DNA of 64,000 bases, taken from the NCBI RefSeq assembly GCF_014647055.1, contig NZ_BMOL01000004.1, positions 1 to 64,000 of the forward strand, given 5' to 3'. The translations under genes were made by a program, and so were the position numbers. Shown here piece by piece: positions 46,242-54,266 of the stretch (its first letter is position 1; every line of letters starts with the position of its first letter). The notes below the pieces were generated by a model. It had not been told where the DNA came from and did not search any database. It worked only from the letters and a program-made list of their open reading frames with translations. Source of the stretch: Deinococcus aerolatus (lineage in GTDB: Bacteria > Deinococcota > Deinococci > Deinococcales > Deinococcaceae).

Positions 46242-46306
46242 GAACGCTGAGGTCCAGCGCCCGAACGCCCGGGCGAACGGCGGGCGAACGGCGCGAAGTC
46301 TAACCT
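46242..46306 (+). promoter_or_regulatory. periodic GAACG repeats and -10 box before the cupin operon
   Basis: GAACG occurs at 46242, 46263, 46275 and 46286, and GAAG at 46295, so the inner copies are 11-12 bases apart (one helical turn) and the first is two turns away. TAACCT (46301-46306) is the likely -10. This is the layout of SARP-family operators, where the activator binds ~11-bp-spaced repeats over the -35 region. No proper -35 is present, fitting activator dependence. Confidence 0.55.
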
Positions 46307-46417
46307 CGCTTCACGGAAACCCAGAAGAGCGGGAGTGACAGACCACACGAGACCGGCACGCTCTTCCGGCGGGGTTGCTTTCAGCTTCCGCCCCCTCCGT
46401 CCCAGGAGTTGATTGCC

Positions 46418-46891
46418 ATGCCTGTTCCCCGCTTGACTGCGCTCACCCTGCTCTCGCTGACCGCCGGCGCCGCCCTGCTGTCTCTGGGCCTCGCCGCCAC
46501 CGCACCGGTCAACGCCGACGCGCTGAAGTGGGGAGATGCACCTCCCTTCCTGCCGCCGGGCGCACAGCTCGCGGTGCTGGACGGCGACCCCAGCAAGGCC
46601 GTAAGGATCACGCTGCGCCTCAAGATGCCTGCCGGCTACCAGATTCTGGCGCACTGGCACCCCACCCAGGAGGACGTCACCGTGCTGTCCGGCAGCGTGT
46701 ACGTGGGCATGGGTGACGTGCTGGCCAAGACCGGCGGCACCCTGCTGAAACCCGGCGGCTTCGTGGCCCTGGGCGCCAGGATGAACCATTACGCGTGGAC
46801 CGACGAGGCCACGGAGTTGCAGATTCACATGGACGGCCCCTTCGAGATTACCTATGTCGACGCGGCTCTTGATCCGAGAGACAAGAAATAA
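46418..46891 (+). CDS. exported cupin-domain protein
   Basis: 157 residues from ATG 46418, with CAGGAG nine bases upstream. Signal peptide (VPRLTALTLLSLTAGAALLS, likely cleavage after the alanines near 27-30), then one cupin barrel: ILAHWHPTQEDVTVLSGSVY carries the metal-ligand His/Glu pattern and LLKPGGFVALGARMNHYAW the second motif. Role unknown; a chemically reactive or binding function outside the membrane is likely. Followed after 67 bases by the FAD-linked oxidoreductase gene. Confidence 0.85.
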   Translation: MPVPRLTALTLLSLTAGAALLSLGLAATAPVNADALKWGDAPPFLPPGAQLAVLDGDPSKAVRITLRLKMPAGYQILAHWHPTQEDVTVLSGSVYVGMGDVLAKTGGTLLKPGGFVALGARMNHYAWTDEATELQIHMDGPFEITYVDAALDPRDKK

Positions 46892-46958
46892 CGTCCCTGA
46901 CCGCTGACTCCCCCTCGCTCCGAGGGGGGTGGCGGCATTCGACCAAAGGAAGTGTGTC

Positions 46959-48371
46959 ATGACCACCATGCCCAGCAGTCCAGCTCTTTCCAATCTTCCA
47001 GTCCAGGACGCAGTGATCGCTCTGCGGGCCTCCCTGCGCGGCGAGGTCATTCAGCCCGAGGATGAACGCTACGACGATCTTCGGGCACTCTACAACGGCA
47101 TGATCGACCGGCACCCGGCGCTGATCGTGCGCTGCACCGACGTGGCTGACGTGCAGGCGGCCCTGAAGTTTGCCGCCGAACACGCACTGAGACTCGCCAT
47201 TCGTGGCGGCGGCCACAACGGCGGCGGCCTGGGCAGCGTCGACGGCGGCCTGGTCATCGACCTGGGGCCGATGCACGGCGTGCGGGTCGATCCTGCCGAG
47301 CGCACCGTGCGGGTGGAGGGCGGCGCGACCTGGGGGCAAGTGGACCACGCCACGCACCCCTTCGGGCTGGCCGTGCCGTCAGGCATCATCTCCACCACCG
47401 GGGTGGGCGGCCTGACGCTGGGCGGGGGGCTGGGCCACCTGACCCGCAAGTACGGCCTGACCATCGACAACCTGCTGGAAGCCGACGTGGTGCTGGCCGA
47501 CGGGCAGCTCGTGACCGCCAGCGCGGAGCAGCATCCCGACCTGTTCTGGGCGCTGCGCGGGGGCGGCGGCAACTTCGGCGTGGTCACCTCGTTCCTGTTC
47601 CGGGGCCAGCCGGTGGACACCGTCGTCGGTGGGCCGACCCTGTGGACGCTGGAGCAGGCCCCCGAGGTGATGCGCTGGTACCGCGAATTCATCGTGAACG
47701 CCCCCGAGGACCTCAACGGCTTCTTCGCTTTCCTGACCGTGCCGCCCGCGCCGCCGTTCCCCGAGGCGCTGCACCTGCAGAAGATGTGCGGGGTGGTGTG
47801 GTGCTACACCGGGCCGCAGGAGAAGGCCGAGGAGGTCTTCGCGCCCATCCGCGACTTCGGGCCGCCGGCGCTCCACGGCATTCATGACATGCCGTTTCCC
47901 GCCCTGCAAAGTGCCTTTGACGGCCTGTACCCGCCCGGACACCAGTGGTACTGGCGCGCGGATTTCGTCAAAGAGCTGAGTGACGAGGCCATCGCCACGC
48001 ACGTCGAGCACGCCCGGACCCTGCCGACCATGCAGTGCACCATGCACCTGTACCCGCTGGACGGCGCTGCCCACCGCGTGGGCCCGCAGGACACCGCCTG
48101 GAGCTACCGCGACGCCACCTGGGGCGAGGTGATTGTCGGCGTCGATCCCGATCCGGCCAACGCGGGCACCATCAAGGACTGGTGCGTGAACTACTGGGAA
48201 GCGGTGCATCCCCACTCGATGGGCGGCGCCTACGTCAACATGATGATGGACGAGGGCCAGGACCGGGTCCGGGCGGCGTACCGCGACAACTATGACCGGC
48301 TGCGGCAGGTCAAGGCCCGCTATGACCCGGACAATGTCTTTAACGTCAACCAGAACATCCGGGCAGATTGA
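46959..48371 (+). CDS. FAD-linked oxidoreductase (berberine-bridge/PCMH type)
   Basis: 470 residues. FAD-binding PCMH domain (about 45-220) with the His of IRGGGHNGGGLGSV, which carries covalent FAD in this family, and GVGGLTLGGGLGHLTRKYGL. The second covalent Cys of bicovalent relatives is replaced by Thr in SGIISTTGVGG. Substrate domain follows; the C-terminal BBE motif is YDPDNVFNVNQNI. It oxidises an alcohol or sugar-like substrate with O2. AAAGGAAG precedes ATG 46959. A CCCCCTCG/GAGGGGGG hairpin (46910-46929) sits between cupin and this gene and may tune their ratio. Confidence 0.9.
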   Translation: MTTMPSSPALSNLPVQDAVIALRASLRGEVIQPEDERYDDLRALYNGMIDRHPALIVRCTDVADVQAALKFAAEHALRLAIRGGGHNGGGLGSVDGGLVIDLGPMHGVRVDPAERTVRVEGGATWGQVDHATHPFGLAVPSGIISTTGVGGLTLGGGLGHLTRKYGLTIDNLLEADVVLADGQLVTASAEQHPDLFWALRGGGGNFGVVTSFLFRGQPVDTVVGGPTLWTLEQAPEVMRWYREFIVNAPEDLNGFFAFLTVPPAPPFPEALHLQKMCGVVWCYTGPQEKAEEVFAPIRDFGPPALHGIHDMPFPALQSAFDGLYPPGHQWYWRADFVKELSDEAIATHVEHARTLPTMQCTMHLYPLDGAAHRVGPQDTAWSYRDATWGEVIVGVDPDPANAGTIKDWCVNYWEAVHPHSMGGAYVNMMMDEGQDRVRAAYRDNYDRLRQVKARYDPDNVFNVNQNIRAD

Positions 48372-48386
48372 CCCGCCCGCGCTCTT

Positions 48387-48408
48387 CCCCCGGCCAGAAG
48401 GTCGGGGG
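48387..48408. terminator. hairpin between convergent genes
   Basis: CCCCCGGCC/GGTCGGGGG around AGAA, 15 bases after the flavoenzyme stop codon and 21 bases before the GNAT gene's stop. A mixed pyrimidine tract (CCTCTTCCC) follows on the plus strand. Confidence 0.5.
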
Positions 48409-48429
48409 CCTCTTCCCGGCCTGCCGTCC

Positions 48430-48987
48430 CTACCGCGTCACGCTGAATACCAGCGTGTCGCGCAGCTGCGCCGGATCGTCGGCGGCCACCGCGTTGTGGC
48501 GCAGGGTGGCGTCCAGGGCGTAGCCCAGTGCCCGGGGAATGCGGGCGCTGCGTGCGTTGGCACTGTCGCAGCGGATCTCGATGCGGCGCAGCCCCAGGGT
48601 GTCCAGGCCGAAGGTGGTCAGCGCCCCGGCCACCTCCTGCGCGTGGCCGTGGCCGGTGTGGGGGGTGGCGATCCAGTACCCGATCTCGCCCTTCGGCACG
48701 CGCCAGTCCAGGGCGTGAAAGCCGCTGCTGCCGATCAGTTCCCGGCCATCTGGAGTCCAGACCAGCAGACGCAGTTCCTCGCGGGCGGCATAGCGTTCAG
48801 CGGCCCCGCGCAGGTTCTCAGCGGTTCCCGGCAGGTCCAGCGGTTCCTGCGCCCAGACCATCCAGGGCCGCAGTTCCGGCAGCGAGGCGTGGACAGCGGC
48901 GTGAACGGCCCCGGCGTCCCCAGGCCGGGGCGCACGCAGCAGCAGCCGGGGCGTGCGCAGTTCGCTGGGCACGTGGGGCGCGGTCAT
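48430..48987 (-). CDS. RimJ/RimL-type GNAT acetyltransferase
   Basis: 185 residues from ATG 48987, whose ATG overlaps the purK stop (ATGA). Motifs: ELRTPRLLLRAPRPGDAGAV, LIGSSGFHALDWRVPKGEIG, YWIATPHTGHGHAQEVAGAL and SARIPRALGYALDATLRHNA, typical of Rim-like protein or amino-acid acetyltransferases. Third gene of the purE-purK unit, but no obvious link to purine synthesis. Confidence 0.88.
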   Translation of the reverse strand: MTAPHVPSELRTPRLLLRAPRPGDAGAVHAAVHASLPELRPWMVWAQEPLDLPGTAENLRGAAERYAAREELRLLVWTPDGRELIGSSGFHALDWRVPKGEIGYWIATPHTGHGHAQEVAGALTTFGLDTLGLRRIEIRCDSANARSARIPRALGYALDATLRHNAVAADDPAQLRDTLVFSVTR

Positions 48988-50099
48988 GGAATCAGGGCCT
49001 CGAGCTGTGCCAGCCGCCCGCGCAACGTCGCCGGGTCCGGGGCCACCAGATTGACGTGTCCCAGCTTGCGCCCGGCCCGCCAGGCCTTGTGGTACAGGTG
49101 CAGGTGCGTGCCCGGCAGCGCGTCGATGCCCGCCCAGTCCGGCTGCTGGTCCGGCTCCTGGCCCCCCGCCCCGATGATGTTGACCATCGCGCAGGGCAGC
49201 AGGGGCCGCCAGTCGGCCAGCGGCAGGCCCAGCACGGCGCGGACCTGGGCCTCGAACTGGCTGACGCCGCCGCCGTCCTGGGTCAGGTGGCCGCTGTTGT
49301 GGACGCGCGGGGCCACCTCGTTGACCAGCAGCCCGCCGTTCGCAAGCTGGAAGAACTCCAGCGTCATCAGGCCCTGCAACTCCCAGGCTGCGGCCACGCG
49401 CCCGGCCACCTCGCGGGCCCCGGCCTCGTGCGCGTCCCCCTCCAGGCACACGCTGGTGCGCAGGATGCCGTTCCGGTGGACATTCTCGATCAGCGGGCCG
49501 AACGCCACCGCGCCGTCCGGGCCCCGCGCCACGCTCAGGCTGACCTCGCGCTCAAAGTCGACCAGCCCTTCGAGCACGCACGGCACGTGGCCCATCTCCT
49601 GCCACGCGGCCCGCAGCCCGGCCCCGTCCGACACGCGGGCCTGCCCCCTGCCGTCGTAGCCCAGTTCGGAGGTCTTGAGGACGCCCCGCCCGCCCACCTG
49701 CGCCAGCGCGCCGTCCAGGTCGGCCCCGGTCTCGATGGCCACGAAGGGAGCCGTCTGCGCCCCGGCCTCGCGCAGGGCCCTCTTCTCGCGGACGCGGTGC
49801 TTGCTGCGTTCCAGCAGACTGCGTCCTGGCCGCACCGGCACCCGGCCTTCCAGCGCACCCAGAGCGGCGGCCGGGACGTTCTCGAACTCCAGGGTCACGG
49901 CGTCGCAGCCGGCCAGCCGGTCCAGTCCGGCCGCGTCGGTGTAGGGCGCGTGCAGGTGGGTAGCGCACAGCCGCGCCGGGGCCCCGGCGTCCGGCTCCAG
50001 CACCGTGACGCGCACGCCCAGCGGCAGGGCCGCCAGCGCCAGCATCTGCGCCAGCTGCCCGCCGCCGAGAATACCCAGGTGTGGGGAAGCAGGGGTCAC
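48984..50099 (-). CDS. purK: N5-carboxyaminoimidazole ribonucleotide synthase
   Basis: 371 residues. ATP-grasp enzyme that carboxylates AIR to N5-CAIR in purine biosynthesis. Seen: HLGILGGGQLAQMLALAALP, VTLEFENVP, VLKTSELGYDGRGQARV (ATP loop), VARGPDGAVAFGPLIENVHR and FFQLANGGLLVNEVAPRVHN (metal site). The final GHLTQDGGGVSQFEAQVRA block is typical. ATG overlaps the purE stop by 4 bases. Confidence 0.95.
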   Translation of the reverse strand: MTPASPHLGILGGGQLAQMLALAALPLGVRVTVLEPDAGAPARLCATHLHAPYTDAAGLDRLAGCDAVTLEFENVPAAALGALEGRVPVRPGRSLLERSKHRVREKRALREAGAQTAPFVAIETGADLDGALAQVGGRGVLKTSELGYDGRGQARVSDGAGLRAAWQEMGHVPCVLEGLVDFEREVSLSVARGPDGAVAFGPLIENVHRNGILRTSVCLEGDAHEAGAREVAGRVAAAWELQGLMTLEFFQLANGGLLVNEVAPRVHNSGHLTQDGGGVSQFEAQVRAVLGLPLADWRPLLPCAMVNIIGAGGQEPDQQPDWAGIDALPGTHLHLYHKAWRAGRKLGHVNLVAPDPATLRGRLAQLEALIP

Positions 50100-50647
50100 T
50101 GCGCGCCTGCCTCGGGGTGGCCCTCAAAAAACGGCTCGTCCAGCACCGCCTGGGTCTGCTGGTGGCGAAAGGCGTCCAGATGCTGCCGGACCCCGTCGTC
50201 GCTGCCGGCGACCATGGCGGCGGCGAACAGCGCGGCATTCTTTGCCCCGGCTGGCCCGATGGCAAAGGTGGCCACCGGAATGCCGCCGGGCATCTGAACG
50301 ATGCTCAGCAGGCTGTCCTGGCCGCTCAGGGCGCGCGACTGCACCGGCACGCCCAGTACCGGCACCCGCGTGAAGGCCGCCAGCATGCCCGGCAGGTGGG
50401 CCGCGCCGCCCGCCCCCGCGATGATGCAGGTGAAGTTCAGCCGCTGGGCCCGCGCCGCGTAACTGGCCAGCAGCTCCGGCGTGCGGTGGGCCGACAGCAC
50501 CCGCACCTCGTAGGGCAATCCCAGCTGGGCCAACGTGTCCAACGCCGCCTCCATGGTCGCAAAATCGCTACGGCTGCCCATCACCACGCCCACGCGGGGG
50601 GCGGGCGGCGTCTGACTCACGGACGGTGTTTCACTCACGCCCTGCAT
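50096..50647 (-). CDS. purE: N5-carboxyaminoimidazole ribonucleotide mutase
   Basis: 183 residues. Converts N5-CAIR to CAIR, the step after PurK. Signature: VGVVMGSRSDFATMEAALDT, VRVLSAHRTPE (catalytic His), IIAGAGGAAHLPGMLAA and GGIPVATFAIG. First gene of purE-purK-GNAT; its ATG lies 28 bases from the folC start on the other strand, so the divergent promoters overlap. Confidence 0.96.
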   Translation of the reverse strand: MQGVSETPSVSQTPPAPRVGVVMGSRSDFATMEAALDTLAQLGLPYEVRVLSAHRTPELLASYAARAQRLNFTCIIAGAGGAAHLPGMLAAFTRVPVLGVPVQSRALSGQDSLLSIVQMPGGIPVATFAIGPAGAKNAALFAAAMVAGSDDGVRQHLDAFRHQQTQAVLDEPFFEGHPEAGAQ

Positions 50648-50675
50648 GCTACCCGGACGCGCTAGCCTCTGGCCT

Positions 50676-51833
50676 GTGACGTCGCCCGATTACGACTGGC
50701 TGTACTCGCGCACCCGTGCAGGCCGGGCGCGGGGGCCGGCGGGCGCGCGGGCGCTGCTGGACGCCCTGGGCTCGCCGGACGCCCGCTTCCCGTCCGTCCG
50801 CGTGATCGGGACCAACGGCAAGGGCAGCACCTGCGCCATGCTGGAAGCGGGCCTGATGGCAGCGGGCGTCCGGACGGGGCGCTTTACCAGCCCGCACCTG
50901 CACGCCTACGAGGAACGCGTCCGGGTGGACGGGGTCAACCTTGATCCGGCCCGCACGGGCGCCTTTATCGGGTGGGCCAGGGCGCACGCCCCGGACGCCG
51001 CCTTCTTCGACCTGACCCTGGCACTGGCCTGTCAGGTGTTCGCCGGGGACGGAGTGGAGGTGGCCGTGATGGAGGCGGGCGTGGGCGGTCAGAGCGACGC
51101 CACCCACGCGCTGAAAAACGTCGTCGCCGTGGCCCTGACCAACGCGGACCTGGACCACACCGGCGTGCTGGGGGCGACGGTGGCCGCGATCGCCCGCGAC
51201 AAGGCGGGGGCGGCCATGCGTGGCGTGCCGCTGCTGACCACCGCGACGGGGGAGGCGCTGGCGGTGGCGCGGATGGTGGCCCGGCAGCGGGGAGCGCCGC
51301 TGCTGACCCCGGCTGGCCATCCTGGACTGTTCGCCCTGCCCCACCCCCCCCGGCTGGCGGGTCCGCACCAGCACGCCAACGCCGCCCTGGCCGCCGCCAC
51401 CCTGCGGACGCTGGACCACGGCAGCGGAGTTGAGGCCGCCCTGAACGCCCGCCATTCCGCCCGCCTGGAGCGGCTGGTGGTGGGGGACCGGACCGTGCTG
51501 CTGGACGGCGCGCACAACCCTCACGCTACCCGCGCGCTGGCGCTGGCGGTGCCGCAGGCCGACGTGCTGTTGTTCGGCAACCTGGCCCGCAAGGACACCG
51601 ACGCCACGCTGGCCCCGCTGTTGCCGGTGGCCCCACTGCGGGTCTTTACCGCGCCCGGTGATCTGGCGACGCCGCCGCAGAACCTCGCGGCCCGTTACGG
51701 CGGTGAGGCCTGTCCCGACCCTGCCGGTGCGCTGACCCGCGCCCTGGCCCTGACGCCGCCGGGAGGCACGCTGCTGGTCACCGGCAGCCTGTATCTGGCG
51801 GCAGGCGTGCGGGCGCAGCTTGACAGGCCCTGA
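50676..51833 (+). CDS. folC: folylpolyglutamate/dihydrofolate synthase
   Basis: 385 residues. Mur-ligase-type enzyme adding glutamate to (dihydro)folate. Motifs: VRVIGTNGKGSTCAMLEAGL (P-loop), GRFTSPHLHAYEERVRVDG, VAVMEAGVGGQSDATHALKN, TNADLDHTGVLGATVAAIAR, VLLDGAHNPHATRALALAV. GTG 50676 is chosen because TAGCCT (50663-50668) ends 7 bases upstream; ten extra codons upstream are possible but would overlap the promoter. The tRNA-Lys promoter lies in its last codons. Confidence 0.94.
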   Translation: MTSPDYDWLYSRTRAGRARGPAGARALLDALGSPDARFPSVRVIGTNGKGSTCAMLEAGLMAAGVRTGRFTSPHLHAYEERVRVDGVNLDPARTGAFIGWARAHAPDAAFFDLTLALACQVFAGDGVEVAVMEAGVGGQSDATHALKNVVAVALTNADLDHTGVLGATVAAIARDKAGAAMRGVPLLTTATGEALAVARMVARQRGAPLLTPAGHPGLFALPHPPRLAGPHQHANAALAAATLRTLDHGSGVEAALNARHSARLERLVVGDRTVLLDGAHNPHATRALALAVPQADVLLFGNLARKDTDATLAPLLPVAPLRVFTAPGDLATPPQNLAARYGGEACPDPAGALTRALALTPPGGTLLVTGSLYLAAGVRAQLDRP

Positions 51834-51847
51834 AGAGCTGCTATACT
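51820..51847 (+). promoter_or_regulatory. tRNA-Lys promoter inside the folC end
   Basis: -35 TTGACA (51820-51825), a 16-base spacer and -10 TATACT (51842-51847), 12 bases before the tRNA. The -35 lies in the last folC codons. Confidence 0.8.
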
Positions 51848-51859
51848 CCGCTCTGCTCT

Positions 51860-51935
<76 letters not shown>

Positions 51936-51940
51936 GACAG

Positions 51941-51973
51941 AAACGATGTCCAGCACATCGTTTCTTTTCTTTT
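51941..51973 (+). terminator. tRNA-Lys terminator
   Basis: 9-bp perfect stem AAACGATGT/ACATCGTTT around CCAGC, followed by CTTTTCTTTT. Confidence 0.85.
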
Positions 51974-52032
51974 GCACACTAGTGAAAACCGACCCCGATC
52001 GGCAAAACTGTGTAATTCGAGTGTAAGAAGAC

Positions 52033-52062
52033 AGGCCGAGGGATGCACCTCGGCCTTCTCAT
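52033..52062 (+). terminator. hairpin before the Abi-alpha gene
   Basis: 9-bp perfect stem AGGCCGAGG/CCTCGGCCT around GATGCA, followed by TCTCAT. It would insulate the Abi-alpha promoter at 52107 from tRNA transcription. Confidence 0.6.
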
Positions 52063-52117
52063 ACCTAAATTCGTGACAGTACCGCCGCCCCGCCTGTGAT
52101 TACAGCTATTCTGAGTT

Positions 52118-52936
52118 ATGCCTGAAGACAACAGCACGCCCAATAATCCGGTGTCAGCATTGATCGACAAGCTCGTAGGGCCAGTTTACGATGACCTACT
52201 CAAACCTGCGATCCAAGAAGTCGGTAAGGGCGTGGGCGGTCTAGCTAGCTATTACATGCACGGCTGGCAAGCGCAAGGCGCTATCGCTAGAGCAAATTTG
52301 AATCTCTTGCAAGCAACATTGGAACCCAAGCTCGAAGCGATTCCGGAAGAACAGCGCATTCCAGTTGATCCCGCCATATTAGTGCCGGTTCTACAAGCTT
52401 CGTCATATGCCGCTCAGCATGAAGATATTAGGGAAATGTTTGCCAATCTTTTAGCTTCTGCCGCAAACGCCGATAAAGCCAAATCCTTCCACTCATCTTT
52501 TGTCGAAGTAGTGCGGCAGTTATCCCCTCTCGATGCTCGCATATTGCGAAGCTTCACAACCAGAATGCGTAGTTATATTCCTGCCGTTAAAATAGTAGCG
52601 CGCATAGATAACAGTGAGACAGATACTCTGCTTCATTTTACCGATCTGAATGATATGGATGAAGACTTAAAAGAAATTGAACTTGCGATAGAGAATCTAT
52701 CCAGACTCGGAATTGTAAAGATATCCTATGAAAGATGGCTAATCAAAGACGAAGAATATATACCAATGATTAATCTCCTGAAATCCGCCAACGCAGAGAT
52801 CGATGATGCGCGATATTCTCCACCGAGGGTTTCTGCATCTTTTACGGAAAGTGACAAGATCATTCCTGGGTTTTATCAGCCCGGCATTATTTCTCTTACA
52901 CCATTTGGAGATGCTTTGAAATTAGCATGTATTTAG
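52118..52936 (+). CDS. Abi-alpha (DUF4393) abortive-infection-type protein
   Basis: 272 residues. Matches the DUF4393/Abi-alpha pattern: VGPVYDDLLKPAIQEVGKGV at the N-terminus, PVDPAILVPVLQASSYAAQ, DIREMFANLLASAANADKAK and SFVEVVRQLSPLDARILRSF; the C-terminal half is a winged-helix-like region (ENLSRLGIVKISYER) ending ISLTPFGDALKLAC. Family members are linked to abortive phage infection, mechanism unknown. Lower GC than the chromosome. TATTCT (52107-52112) ends 5 bases before the ATG; leaderless. Lies between tRNA-Lys and the integrase. Confidence 0.8.
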   Translation: MPEDNSTPNNPVSALIDKLVGPVYDDLLKPAIQEVGKGVGGLASYYMHGWQAQGAIARANLNLLQATLEPKLEAIPEEQRIPVDPAILVPVLQASSYAAQHEDIREMFANLLASAANADKAKSFHSSFVEVVRQLSPLDARILRSFTTRMRSYIPAVKIVARIDNSETDTLLHFTDLNDMDEDLKEIELAIENLSRLGIVKISYERWLIKDEEYIPMINLLKSANAEIDDARYSPPRVSASFTESDKIIPGFYQPGIISLTPFGDALKLACI

Positions 52937-52954
52937 ACTGCGGCAGCCTGCCAC

Positions 52955-54073
52955 TTAATTAGCATGCCCGAACAACACCGAAGTAGGCAAAGCAGTCTGC
53001 TGCATCTCCTCAACGTACACATGCCGATACACGTCTAGCGTCATCACGGCACTTGCGTGCCCGAGTTGCTTGCTCAGCACTTCAATCCTCACACCAGCCC
53101 TGAGTGCCAGCGACGCATACTTGTGGCGCAGATCGTGAATCCGAATCCGAGGCACCTCAGCGGCCTTGCAGATGGCCGTCATGTGCACCTTCAGGTTGTC
53201 CGGGCTCAACGAGTCGCCTTTCAGATTCGTGAACACGAAGTCGTTCCGCTCCGCCTTGTCGCCCAGCTCATCTCGGACGGCCTGCTGCTGCTGACGCACT
53301 TGCTTGAGCAGAGTCACTACGTCTGCCGACAGGTACAGCGTCCGCCGACTCGTCTTCGTCTTCGGGCGAGTCAGCACTTTCTCCTTGCCCGCAACATGAA
53401 GCGCCTGCTCGATACGCACATGTGGTGAGTCAGCGTCCAAGAACACGTTCGACCAAGTCACCCCACACGCCTCACCGCGTCTCACACCCGTCAGCAACAT
53501 GAACAAGAACACCGGACCCCATCGGTGACGTCTACAGGCCGCAGCGAAGCGCGTTGCCTCAGCTGGGTTGAGAACCAGAAGGTCCTTCACATCGTCCTTG
53601 TTCGTCGTATTCGGCTTCAACCCATGTGCAGGGTTACGAGCGATCAGCTCGTCCTTCAGAGCAAACTCGAACACGCCGTGAATCACCACATGTGTGAGTC
53701 GCAGCGTGTTCGATTCTGTGACCCCTCGCTCCTGCAACTCCGTGTAGAGCTGACGAATGTGAACTGGTCGAATGTCCTTCAGCTTGCGCGCCTTGAAGCT
53801 GTCAGAGATGTACTTCTCGGAGCTGTAGCGGTAGCCCAGCGAAGTGCGCTTGGCGCGTGACTGGTCTTTCTCGGCTAGCCACGCTGCCAACTGCTCACCG
53901 AGCGTCACACGGCTCGGCGCAATGACAAGCCCTTTCGCCTGCTCTGCGAGCTTCTGCGCCCGAGCCTGTTGTGCCTCTTTCACGGAGTCTGCTACACCGT
54001 GAAATCGATGGCCCTCGACCATGATCTGCCAACGATATTTGCCGTTCTGGAGCGGATAAATGCCAGTAGCCAT
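52955..54073 (-). CDS. phage-type tyrosine recombinase (integrase)
   Basis: 372 residues from ATG 54073. N-terminal arm-binding part (LQNGKYRWQIMVEGHRFHGV), core-binding domain (about 70-160), and a catalytic domain with Arg of LLTGVRRGEACGVTW, the R-x-x-H-x-x-R-equivalent HDLRHKYASLALRAG, His/Trp-position LGHASAVMTLDVYRH and its nearby tyrosine. Start 54073 is preferred because TACCTT lies 5 bases upstream and MATGIYPL is a typical opening; a longer frame reaches 54157. It would integrate the island at tRNA-Lys. Confidence 0.92.
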   Translation of the reverse strand: MATGIYPLQNGKYRWQIMVEGHRFHGVADSVKEAQQARAQKLAEQAKGLVIAPSRVTLGEQLAAWLAEKDQSRAKRTSLGYRYSSEKYISDSFKARKLKDIRPVHIRQLYTELQERGVTESNTLRLTHVVIHGVFEFALKDELIARNPAHGLKPNTTNKDDVKDLLVLNPAEATRFAAACRRHRWGPVFLFMLLTGVRRGEACGVTWSNVFLDADSPHVRIEQALHVAGKEKVLTRPKTKTSRRTLYLSADVVTLLKQVRQQQQAVRDELGDKAERNDFVFTNLKGDSLSPDNLKVHMTAICKAAEVPRIRIHDLRHKYASLALRAGVRIEVLSKQLGHASAVMTLDVYRHVYVEEMQQTALPTSVLFGHAN

Positions 54074-54099
54074 GAGCCAAGGTATCGCCACCCGCTGAC

Positions 54100-54187
54100 C
54101 AAAGTACACAGGTGTTTTCTGCGTCCTAGAGGCAAGATTTTGGTAGTGGCACCGCATTTTCTGCGATCAAAATACACAGTGTTCTGC
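54100..54187. repeat. two imperfect direct repeats upstream of the integrase gene
   Basis: CAAAGTACACAGGTGTTTTC (from 54100) and CAAAATACACAGTGTTCTGC (from 54168) share CAAARTACACAG and TGTT; TTTTCTGCG also recurs (54115 and 54157). Position between the divergent integrase and SIR2 genes suggests integrase arm-type or excisionase sites. Confidence 0.45.
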
Positions 54188-54266
54188 CACTCGCTCCCGT
54201 CTCGAACACCTGCGCGATTAGCGAATGTGCGGATAAGAACTCCAGCGCCCACTTTATACTCGCACT

